A program made the position numbers and the translations under genes. 64,000 nt of DNA from Prostheceraeus crozeri (taxonomy: Eukaryota > Platyhelminthes > Polycladida > Euryleptidae). This document shows, one piece after another, positions 54,701 to 64,000 of this stretch (the first letter of the stretch is position 1; the number at the start of each line of letters is the position of its first letter). A model generated the notes under the pieces. It had not been told where the DNA came from. It did not search any database and saw nothing but the letters and a program-made list of their open reading frames with translations. The DNA lies in NCBI GenBank assembly GCA_907163375.1, contig CAJQUW010000891.1, positions 124,001-188,000 on the forward strand, given 5' to 3'.

Positions 54701-55746
54701 AGCCGTATCACTCAGGATATAATATTCATCATAAGCAACTATTATACTGCTGTTTTTCTTCGTAATCACATGGTCAATAAGTTTCATGCAGGCAAATTGA
54801 GATACTTATTTACTACCTTTCGACGAACGAGTCAAAAGAAATTGCTATGTCTTGACTTTTACTATCTTTAAGCACGTTTTGGGTACCGATCTTTACCTAA
54901 TCAGAACACACCGGTGCGTTGCTGGAGTAAGGACCGTTGTTGGTAAGGCAGACGTGGGCTACTCGTTAGACGAGTTATATATAGAGATAGGAAAAGCAGA
55001 AAAAGATGAGATCACAGTATCAATTGAAGTTTTTGGATGACCTGTCAGTGGTATAGCGTGATACCGGGGGTAACCAAAGTTTTTAGTTACATCAGTATGT
55101 TTGCCGTTGACTGTTACTTCACTGATGCCATTTAGGAAACCGTTTTAGCTCAGTGAAACTGAAACGAAATTCAGTCATAGCGAAGGCGATATTTTTTAGT
55201 AAGGGTAGATGTTCATTTTTATCAATTTGTACTGAAATGGAAGCTTTAGAATAAGCGTACACTAGGAAGTAGAACTATTGAAAATGGGTGCTATATGGTG
55301 TAGAAGATAAATGAATTTGAGCTTAAATGGATGATCATGGGTTTACACTCCTGAATTCAAAGAAAATCGTAGGCCTATGTGGCGCCGAATTAGAAGATGA
55401 TGGAAGGGGAAACCATCGCCCTACACCATTGACACGAAATCTTAGGGACAAGACGAATTCATACATCACTACAACCGTAAATAAGCGCTTAGTGGAAAAG
55501 TTTCAGAATATCCGGTACTTCTATTCTTTCCCCCGACATTTTCCAATTTTTCCAAATTCATCAAATTTCGTCAAACTTAGTGACATTGGATTTGGAATAG
55601 ACTTGATCTGTCACTGAGTGACAGTGCAACACCATTGAGAAGTCTTACTTGAACTCTGGGATGAAGGATTGGTCTCTTGGATACTCAGCTAGAGTGCAAG
55701 ATATAGCTGTGAATGTGATCATGAACTTCGTGGAATTGTTGTCTAC
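51791..55746. other. Large gene-poor interval
   Basis: Short open frames (53498, 54051, 54590 minus, 54852) have no recognised motif. A stem-loop motif lies at 52432-52456 on the minus strand (entered separately). Nothing else could be supported. Confidence 0.4.
52432..52456 (-). ncRNA. Hammerhead-like stem-loop motif, degenerate
   Basis: On the minus strand, TTGATAAG is followed by GGC-GTGTGA-GCC and then GAAAAATG. The shape (TGATRA, stem-loop, GAAA) matches the hammerhead-type core seen in Penelope-like elements, and a Penelope fragment lies in the same orientation at 51238-51790. Two core positions deviate, so self-cleavage is doubtful. Confidence 0.3.
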
Positions 55747-55926
55747 AGTGAACGACAAAGCGAATGCTGTAAATTTTCTACAAATCAGAGGAATATTGCA
55801 CGCTCAACGGTTTTGCGACGGTGGTGAGACTGCACTTAGAAGCAAGAGAAGATCGTTAAAGATGCAACACTCGCGGGTGTCAGCAACAGAAATGTGGGAG
55901 GGGGGAAGAATATAAGTACCGCATAT
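55747..55926 (+). repeat. Dispersed ~180-bp repeat, copy 2
   Basis: It matches 2011-2191. One frame is open here (from 55649): NAVNFLQIRGILHAQRFCDG, then ETALRSKRRSLKMQH. The GILH...R.C pattern faintly resembles the N-terminus of Merlin/ISXO2-type transposases, but this is weak. Confidence 0.55.
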
Positions 55927-56317
55927 CTTACTGATATCACCCTACTTTACTTATAAATGACTGAGATATTCATACATTCATACTTGTATAATCGAATTTG
56001 TTCAGAATTTTGATGTGCTTCTATAACACCACAAGGGGACAAGTTGCACCACCGACATGTCGGCTACAAAATAGTAGGCTTATAGATTGAAAAGCGTTTA
56101 ATGTAGATCTTCGCGCACGCCTAAAACATTGCTACATGACAGACATCCTCTATTTTGATAGTCATGTGCAGTCGAAATAATGAATATTGAAAAATAGCTT
56201 CGGGACACAACATTTCAAGTTTCTGTGGAATGACCCGTGTATCGTGTATTTTAAACGCAAAGTGTAAAAGAGGTATTTTATTAGGACCGCTTTTTTAAGT
56301 TTCAAATATGCAGGAGG
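55927..56317. other. Intergenic, nothing recognised
   Basis: No supportable feature. Confidence 0.45.
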
Positions 56318-57060
56318 CTAGTGATCAATCGCATTTATCACGCATGCATAATTTTGTATCATACAATCACTATGAATCAAAGTGATATGATCTACATGTC
56401 CAATGCAATGCATAAGTGATTTATACAGGTACAGATAAGATTCGGTCTCCATGGGGAGGTAGGAGTTCATGTCACGTGAAGATGTTTTAAAATCGCGTTT
56501 CGTATGGTATTTCCTTTCGTTGCTTCTTAGGATATGACCAAAATACTCGATCTTCCTCCGCTTCACGATATTCAGCAATTTTCGTGTTTCATTCGCTTTT
56601 TTATGTACTTCTTCATTGCTTAGTTTTCTCTTCCAACTGATATTGAACATTCTTCTACAACACCACATCTCAAATGCTTCTAGTCTTTTCTCCAAACCTT
56701 TATTCAATGTCCATGTTTCTACACCATATAGCAAGACAGACCATACATAGCAAACTATAATCCTTTTCCTGGTTGAAATTCCGATTTTCGAATTCGATAG
56801 GAACTTTCTAAGCTTTAAGAATTGCGTTTTCGCCATTGCTTTTCTATGCCTCATCTCTCTCTCACATCTCGCGTCATTATTGATCTCACTGTCCAAATAG
56901 CAAAAGTGCTTCACATTCTCCACTAGCTCGTCATTGATCTTCAGCTGCATTTGTTTGCAGTACACTACTCCATTTGGTAACGTCCGTTGTGGTATCTTGC
57001 TATCAACCATTGACTTTGTCTTCTTAGCGTTCAGTCGTAGTCCATGTTCCTCACTGGATT
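56318..57060 (-). pseudogene. LINE reverse transcriptase C-terminal fragment
   Basis: On the minus strand, LNAKKTKSMVD-like text begins just before 57010 and continues VENVKHFCYLDSEINND, RKAMAKTQFLKLRKFLSNSK, RIIVCYVWSVLLYGVETWTL, LEKRLEAFEMWCCRRMFNIS, VKRRKIEYFGHILRS. This is the post-RT region of RTE/CR1-like LINEs. The RT core and nuclease are absent. Confidence 0.8.
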
Positions 57061-57303
57061 ATAAGGTAAAAAACCAATCGGTGCCATGTAACCCGATTCT
57101 ATCTGTTTCATGACTGTGATCCGCGGTAAATCCGACCCTATATCCTTTTATTTTTAGTTTTAGAAACACTCACATGCCGTATAATCGCATAACTATAGTT
57201 TTCCGAAGATACGGCCCAGTGCTACAAATATCTATTTTTACATCTTCACCTTTTCAAATTTTGAGCTCATGTTGTTGAATAGTTTCTTTTTATATTATGT
57301 GCC

Positions 57304-57332
57304 CTGATGATAACGACGCTTAGTCGTTGAAA
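57304..57332 (+). ncRNA. Hammerhead-like stem-loop motif
   Basis: CTGATGA (57304-57310), one T, a 6-bp stem AACGAC/GTCGTT with loop GCTTA, then GAAA (57329-57332). CUGAUGA, stem II and GAAA are the hammerhead core. The extra T before the stem and unconvincing outer stems argue against an active ribozyme. Confidence 0.35.
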
Positions 57333-57839
57333 TATATTGGCGCAAAAATATACATTATAATATAACAACAGCATTACTTCAATTTACAGTACAGCAGATA
57401 CAGTAGATCTACTGTGACTTACTGATCCACTCCATTCATTCTGCACAATTATTTTCTGGTCTAGGCTAGGCAGTCTCCAACGATCCATGTCAGTGACATG
57501 ACACTGCGCATTTTCTACTTATTTATACACAAATTGTTGATTGTGCAGTGTAGGCATGTTAGAATTATCCTTGGCTCTTTCTTTGCTGTGCGGAATTTCT
57601 GTGATAGACACAGTAGTAAAACATCATAGTGATAGATATTTCACATGCTCAGTTAAGGTAGGTTTATAGTTCCTGAGTTCTCTGACGCAGGTTGAGTTGC
57701 AAACTTCATTTCGACGGCGGAGGCTTGAAATTTGTGACGAAGAATTGACGCCAAATGTGCTTATAGTCTATTTCACTGACGTAGGTGCATCATTTTGATA
57801 GTATGACTCGGAACGACGACTTCATTCCACTCCTGACTT

Positions 57840-58450
57840 TCAGTTTTTATACGATATTTCTAAAGAGAAAGAGAAGATGGTGCATGAGATCTATTAATAC
57901 TAACAGGAACTGGTGCAGGTCATTATGTCAGCGAGCTGAGATTAGATGACAGTGAAACTCATTTTCATTATTTTCGCATCGCAAGACGAAAATTCAATGA
58001 CGAGTTGCTGCGCGCAATTGAACCGGAGGTACAGAAGGGATTCAACCATCAGCTACCAGCAAATACTGTGACTCGATTGGCGATTGCCCATTCGTTTTCT
58101 TGCAACTGGTGATTCATTTACTTCACTTGATCACTGTTTCAAAAGTCACAAGACGACCATTAGCCAAACTATATATGACACATGTAAAACTCTAGAAAGA
58201 TGAGTGAGGTTTATGTCGGTATTCCTTCCTCTAAAGATTGGGAAAAGATTGGCGAAGTTTTTTTTTTCACTTTGGAGCTTTCCTAATTGTGCTAGTGCAA
58301 TGGACGGCAAACATATTGCTATCAAAGCACCAGACACTAGTGAAAGCGACTTCCATAATTACGAACATTAACATTCAATTGTGCTTTTAGCTTGTATCGA
58401 CGCCAAATACACATTTATCACTCATCCTCATCATCCAAATGATTTCTTGA
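57840..58450 (+). pseudogene. Harbinger DDE transposase, decayed
   Basis: The clearest text (58285-58430) is NCASAMDGKHIAIKAPDTSE, FHNYEH, then HSIVLLACIDAKYTF after a stop. GA-DGKHI and the SIVL-A-VDA-Y run are hallmarks of the PIF/Harbinger transposase around its first catalytic Asp. Earlier sequence (57900-58100) is in changing frames. The last part of the enzyme is missing. It is inactive. Confidence 0.7.
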
Positions 58451-58592
58451 GTTCTATTTTTCAAGGGTGCGGCTCATTTGTTTTCCAAATAAACTCTTTT
58501 GTTTTTTCCTAGGTTGTCCTGTAATTTGTTCTGTTACCATACTCGTGCTATCATTAGGATGATTTTCCAAATCATCATTTGAATCGTCATGA

Positions 58593-58901
58593 TCATACAG
58601 GGCACCAACGATAATATAAGTTATGATTTACAAAATGCCATATTCTAATGATCACATAATAGGCAACAGCAACTTCATATGGCTCTTTTCCCATGAATGG
58701 AAGGGGAATAAAAATTGAACCTTTAACTGTGTCACCTGTACATCTTATACCAACAAGAGAGGACTCATTCAGAAATGACAATCGGCTCATGCATCTCCAT
58801 GCATTATTTTTCTTTGGACCAGCTGCACCACTGAATCTTTTCTGATTTTCTTCTCTTAGTTGTTTACGGTAAACAAACAACTTCTCCATCGAGTCTTGCA
58901 C
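58593..58901 (-). pseudogene. Harbinger MADF gene, 3' part
   Basis: Minus strand: KLFVYRKQLREENQKRFSGA, KKNNAWRCMSRLSFLNESSL. This is the second half of an MADF-type protein (final basic helix and the W...L.FL segment). Its first half lies beyond the Tc1 insertion at about 60270-60147, reading EELLIDCVEQYPLYGIYNRR, NFKTLKS, then a shifted frame with QEIDATLN. The gene is broken by the insertion and by frameshift. Confidence 0.7.
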
Positions 58902-58907
58902 TTACTA

Positions 58908-60146
58908 CAGAGTTGATCATTAAAAAGGGACCACCTAAATTGTGTCAAAATTCAATCAATTCTTCTGCCTTTCAGTCTCATTTTACATTGATAAGCCATA
59001 CACAATTGTGTTCTCAGCTTTTCAATGAGCAACTATTCATTTGAATTTTCAATACGTTATTGTTTAAGGTGGACAGAGGTCAAAATGTGAAAATCGCCAA
59101 TGTTAGAAATCTCAAATTTCCAATATGGAAACATTTGGTGAGAGGGTGGTGCTTGAGCATTCTTTTGATGCATTGCTCATCGAAATCGGACAAGTTTTCG
59201 AACAGATCGGATGATTATTCGCTTGGTGAGAAACTATTCTTCTCTGTCTTCAGCCGAGTTAGGGAGTTCACTTCGACAGTCGACGGTTTATGCCACAAGA
59301 GTGGACGTCGCCAGAAAAGTGAGCACTTCAAAGCCGTAAGAGACTATCAGGGATCGAATTGACCGCCAACCACAATAGCTTGAGACTGAAGTGGCATTCT
59401 CAGTTTGAATCGAGTTGTTTGGAGTAATGAAGATTCCGTCTGATTCAGAAGTCGCGATGGCCCTTTGAGAGTTTGGATGAAGTCAGGTGACGCGATTCCT
59501 GATGATTTGACATTATCTGTGAATCAAGGAGGTGGAAGAGTGTTGATTAGACTGCGACATAGATAAATGGCCGATCTGAACTCCATATCCAAAGGACAAT
59601 GCATTCTTCCATTGTCCACTCAATTGGGTGATCTTTCCTTCGACTGGATTTACATGCACGACAACACCACTTGTCACAGGAGTTGTGTAACTAATTCATT
59701 CAAAACTCAAGTCGGCATACGAACTTTAAAGTGGCCGGCTTGATCACCAGACCTCAATCCAATCGAAAATGTCGAGTCTACTGAACCGAGGTGTGAGGCG
59801 ATCAATTCTTCCTGGGGATGGTCTTTCTCGACTTGAAGTTTTGCAAAGACAAGAGTGGGCGAGATTAGATGAAGAAGCAACCAACCGCCTGATCAAAAGC
59901 ATGCACTCCCGGATTCGACAAGTGATTGAACTTTCTGGTGAGGTTGCGATTTATTAGTGACCACCAGCGAACGCACCATGGGCCTTTTAAGGGCGAGCTG
60001 GCTCTACAGAGCGACTGAACAACATATAAAATTTCATTTCAATCTTTATTTTCATTTATCTGCCAAATATGTATCTGTAATTCACATAACTTTATTAAAT
60101 GAAACAAATTTTAGGTGGTCCACATTTTATGATCACTGGCAGAGGT
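58908..60146 (+). mobile_element. Tc1-type (DD34E) transposon, decayed
   Basis: Ends of about 35 bp share GATCAT, then GGACCACCTAAA when read inward from 58908 and from 60146. Near 59640-59790 the + strand reads WIYMHDNTTCHRSC and LKWPA-stop-SPDLNPIENV, with 34 residues between Asp and Glu, the Tc1 signature. Stops and frameshifts are frequent. It lies within the Harbinger MADF gene. Confidence 0.8.
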
Positions 60147-60492
60147 ATTTAACGTTGCATCGATTTCTTGGCATGAATTCTCACACTTTTCAATGTCTTA
60201 AAGTTTCGTCGATTATATATTCCATAAAGTGGATATTGCTCTACACAATCGATCAAAAGTTCTTCAAAGTTTGACTCCGTCGACGTTTATCGGATTTCTA
60301 CCTGCGCCAAGCTATGAAGTTAAGTTATGTTAACTTCAACAAATCGATCTTGCGCTGCGTCATTAGCTCATGGAATTCAATATCTATGGCTGCGCTGCCG
60401 CAATAACCTACGTCGACGTTTTGTCACTTTCATAGATTTTCACCCAACGCAGGTTGCTTTGGCGCAGGCTGAAGCTGACTATAAACGCACCT

Positions 60493-62402
60493 TTGATCTC
60501 GATCATAAACACACATTTCCAAACTAAGGGCGCAGGATATGTCGTTGTCACATAATCATCATGTCCCGCGTCTGCATCCGGCACAGGAGAAAAATAATAA
60601 ATGATAATAGATAATGAAATAATAAACCTGTGATATTTTATCAACTTATGACTAAATCGTTTCTCGATTATCAGGACAATCATATTAACTTAATGCAAAT
60701 AATACTACACGCTATACGAAGAACAATTGACTCTATTCGCTTCGAAAACTATATTTTAATGCATATTGGCGAATCAGGAAGATCTCTGAGGTAAAGGATA
60801 AATGGACATCGACACGATATTAATCACAAAGATGATACCAAAGTAGTATCTTTCCATTCCATTCAACGTAACCATGACGATTCTGAAATGAAAATATCAA
60901 TTCTGAAACAACTTAACGGAGAAGATAAACGAAGAAGAATCAAAGAACTAAAATTCATGACAAATGCACGTCAATTCATGACAGACTGGCCACATGCCAT
61001 TGGTTAGCATGCAACATGTCCTTCAAAGGTCTCTGATCTTTGAATTAGAAAATCTAGGGATAGGCCAAGTTTTTATTTTGATAGAAAATATAAAAATGTA
61101 CAAATTAGACAAATTATGTTAATCTCCGGTACGTATTTCATTGACCACAGGTCAATGTCATCAGGAAGTATTATTTGCTATTAAAATAAATACTTGGCCT
61201 ATTCCCAGATTTTCTAATTCTTTTATAATGCACGTCAGGGCATTTTTTATATGCTCATCTTTGAGCTTAAATCTCCGATGTCTAATGTGCTATGATCAAC
61301 AATGTGTCTCTAGAAAGTGCTATGACTTACCATTTTTGTGCCTCATAGACTGTATCTCCTAATAATTTTCTTGTGCCTTGAGGTTCGTACTATGTAGCAA
61401 CTACACATTTTGAAAAATTCCCACAGTTTGAATAATAATAATACAGTTTGAAAATAATACAGCCCTATAGATGGGGCGATAATGCCATATGACCCGAGGG
61501 CTCCGTACACTTCGACGCTGGGCGGAGTTCACCTCTTTCAAAAATTTTGTCAGGATTTTCTTCAGTCCGATAGACACAGCTACACCTATTAAGTTGCCAG
61601 TAGAGCTTCAATGATGCTTCGTCCAACCACCGAATTAAACGATGAATGTTTCATATCATGAGCCACCTACAGGTACGTTTCCGTAAATTGCAGTTATCTA
61701 TCAGCATCACCGTCTTTGGAAGCATGAAAAATCGTGGAATGTATTGGATAAAGTTTCTCTTGCGCTGCCATCTGAGGACACTGCTTGGATTGATCACTGC
61801 TTCACTGGCTAATTGTCGACTTGACTTTTGTGCTGATTTCTCTATACTGACTGATAGGACCAACTTGTTGCCTTAAGCATCTGATCTCCCTTAAGCATCC
61901 AAGCACGATCTCCCTGACGTTGAATGACAGTGTTTTCTGCGTCCTTTTCATTCAACTCGATATAGAGCTCCCCAGATGACCTACGGGCAGTAGCTGCAGA
62001 ATTACTATTACAGGTGTAGGAGTATCTGACTCCACACTTTCGTCAGCTAAAACGTCATATTCACATAACAATGACTCCACCATCGGTGTCATTGTGTCCG
62101 CGCTACATTGAGATCAGCTTACGAGAATCGCAATAATCGCTTCGCGATATCTTGCCTGTGGACTTATGCATCAATTATTTAATTTGCCGGTATACATTAT
62201 ACTGGTACACTAATGTGTGTCACATTTTGAATTGCTTTATAAATATGTTATATCGTTATAAAGTGTACCAGATTATTACATAGTTGTAGAATCGTATTTC
62301 AGAATCCCTTCTATATCTGATAAAATTTGTTCCCAGGGAAAATCTTGATAGAAAGGGATTTTATCACGGATATCTGTGGTCCTAATAATCTGGCATCCTT
62401 TA
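60493..62402. other. Intergenic, nothing recognised
   Basis: No supportable gene or transposon. Near 61428-61470 the word ACAGTTTGAA repeats twice with AATAATA runs. Confidence 0.45.
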
Positions 62403-62541
62403 TAACGGATAGAGGATAGCTATACGATTCTCTGACATAGCTCGTGAAATTATTTGATATATCCCTCGGGCTAAAGCCCTCGGGATTCATCAAATAATTT
62501 CCCTCTCTATATCCCAGAGAATCGCATAGCCATCCTCTATC
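62403..62541. repeat. Foldback element with ~66-bp arms
   Basis: The arms (about 62403-62470 and 62475-62541) match over GGATAGAGGAT, CGATTCTCTG, GAAATTATTTGAT and CCCTCGGGCT, around a CTAAAG centre. The hairpin would be long and nearly perfect. No coding content. Confidence 0.85.
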
Positions 62542-64000
62542 CATTACATAAAATTGCCGATTTAGATATATCTATGAAGACATTGGGCACTCTATACGGC
62601 ATGGATAAGTTAGTAATTAAATTGAAATATATTTCTATGGATGCTAAAAGTTGAATGGACGCCTAGATATGTAGCCTCCAGGACATTTCACGAGCAAACT
62701 TATTTGAAATTAACTGCCAACGGTAGGCGCATATATTTGAGCTGAATAGATTATCACTTGACTGCTAATTCGTCACTGAGATGGTGCAATTTGTTACTGT
62801 ATTGAGCCTGGTTGCAGAAATGGACATTCAAAACAGTCGAATTCTGGGATTGCATTTCACAGGTTTCCTCTCGATCGTAAAGAATGAAGAGGCATAGTTG
62901 CACCGAATGCCCCATGAAATTTCTCCGACAAAATATACTTACTTTCCTTTGCTCTGTTCATTTTCATGTTAACGAATTTTTCAAACCAGTGAAGAAAAAA
63001 ACGCCGATCAAAGGTACTTGAAAAACGTCTCACTCGAAGACGATTAAAGTCTGTTGCAGCACCATCAATTTTTCCGAATTGTCCAAAGTACTGCTATTAT
63101 TATAGCGTATGATGAAAGTTCGTCCGAACAGGAACTCCAAAGTACTTGACCACTAGCCAGTCTACGACAGTGCATTCGGTTAATACCTCAGGCGAGGCAA
63201 GACTTCATAAGGAAATCGCAATTTGCAATTATTAGAAATACAACTGCAGAAACAAGAATCCGCTACCACATTTCTTGAATTGTAAGAGAAACTGTCATCA
63301 TGCGAATCCTTGCCATCAGGTTTTACGAATTGTTGTTACATTTACTGTTTGATACCACTCACAACTTCAAAAAATTATATAATTTTGAACAGTGAAAAAA
63401 TCTGCCTGCCCACCGTTTAATGACAATGATATATATTTTTATCCGTCTTTTTCTCAATTGACTTATATGACATTGAGAGGAAACTTTCTATGAAACTTGC
63501 ATATATTAAAGGAAAAGGAAATGAGAACCGATGACATCCAACGTATTTCCGTGATGCTGGCAGAATCTTTGGTTCATGAATCGACTTGTAATGCAATCGA
63601 ATACTATGCGTCTCACAAAAGCAAACCTTGGCTTAATACGCTGAAATGTTTTAGATTTATTCTCTACGCTTGGAATATTTTAAATTTATAGTACGAACTC
63701 CAAGGAAGGACTTTGAGAAAAAAAATGCATCTTTGTCACCTGCGAAAAGCCATGCGAGCGAAAATTTGCAGTTTTTTTATTCAGATGAAGCAAAGAACAG
63801 CTCGCACTTTATACGTATTTGGATAGAAATTTCTCAAGCAACCGAGCTAATGTGTTGCGCAGTTGTAGAAATTTGTTATTTTCTGAAAGAATTGTATGTT
63901 GACAGGATGCGTACAATCTGACTTAGTATTTGAAAATGTCTTGACTAAAAAGCATGTTTTGTTGATAGGGGAGAGTCAAGAATGATTTGATGTTATCTTA
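62542..64000. other. Intergenic, nothing recognised
   Basis: Short open frames at 63497 and 63670 carry no known motif and have no splice context I can support. Confidence 0.4.

Larger units (their letters stand above)
57656..60492. mobile_element. PIF/Harbinger element split by a Tc1 insertion
   Basis: The ends read AGGTAGGTTTATAGT at 57656 and AGGTGCGTTTATAGT inverted from 60492, and both have CGCAGGTTG-like or CGCAGGCTG words just inside. The + strand carries a decayed DDE transposase at about 57840-58450. The minus strand carries a MADF gene in two pieces, split by the Tc1 element at 58908-60146. Without the Tc1 the element is about 1.6 kb. Confidence 0.7.

Noticed and set aside
57304-57358. 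A complete active hammerhead ribozyme
   Set aside because: Stems I and III do not pair convincingly and an extra T precedes stem II; only the core motif is reported.

Overview
The window is AT-rich invertebrate animal DNA made almost entirely of transposable elements, many nested in one another. The only host gene I can recognise is a phosphagen kinase of the arginine-kinase type: two coding exons on the + strand (21015-21171 and 23175-23926) joined by a 2.0-kb GT-AG intron. Its last exon is not visible. A spliced animal-type guanidino kinase, together with mag-like Gypsy, Penelope-like, RTE, CR1/L2-like, PIF/Harbinger, hAT, Tc1/mariner and pogo/Tigger elements, points to a metazoan invertebrate. 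The phylum cannot be fixed from this window. No tRNA, rRNA, CRISPR or prokaryotic operon structure was seen.

Layout, left half. 20-1547 is a non-autonomous pogo/Tigger-like element with a 362-bp tandem duplication. 3435-5035 is a dead mariner-like element with DD41D spacing. 5037-12125 is a three-layer nest. A small MITE (inverted repeats 5037-5114 and 12047-12125) holds a non-LTR-type retroelement (5130-11933, 13-bp target duplication). That retroelement encodes PHD finger, SAP-like segment, reverse transcriptase and a restriction-like endonuclease, and a hAT transposon (6377-9600, perfect 8-bp duplication) with an uninterrupted 578-codon transposase sits inside its ORF. 14755-14968 is a large foldback element. 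15716-17141 is a second DD41D mariner-like element with ~65-bp inverted repeats. 17530-20260 is a degenerate RTE-type LINE carrying a 129-bp hairpin insertion.

Middle. The kinase exons are followed by a 6.3-kb interval bounded by ~200-bp inverted repeats (24028-24229 and 30104-30304). It contains a 1.43-kb TIR element of unknown type and several Penelope-like fragments, including an in-frame fusion of two different Penelope-type modules. Two minus-strand LINE relics follow (30840-31640, 31946-33760). Next come a small Harbinger-like element carrying only a two-exon MADF-domain gene (34933-36303), a 2.0-kb pogo/Tigger element (38259-40254) and another LINE relic (40635-41605).

Right half. 41839-49246 is a mag-like Gypsy retrotransposon with 113-bp LTRs. 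It is interrupted by an almost complete LINE (about 42990-46525), an unidentified segment, and a 519-bp MITE with an 8-bp duplication. 49574-50794 is a mariner whose inverted repeats extend beyond the TA sites and are flanked by a perfect 8-bp duplication, which mariners do not make. The end of the window holds a Penelope fragment (51238-51790), a LINE C-terminus (56318-57060), and a Harbinger element (57656-60492) whose MADF gene is split by a Tc1 element. The last 3.5 kb contain only a foldback repeat.

The elements work as autonomous or defective selfish units, not as a shared pathway. The items most worth follow-up are the PHD-SAP-RT-endonuclease element, the mariner with hAT-like outer ends, the MADF-only Harbinger with its palindrome array, and a recurrent stem-loop plus GAAA motif at three loci.
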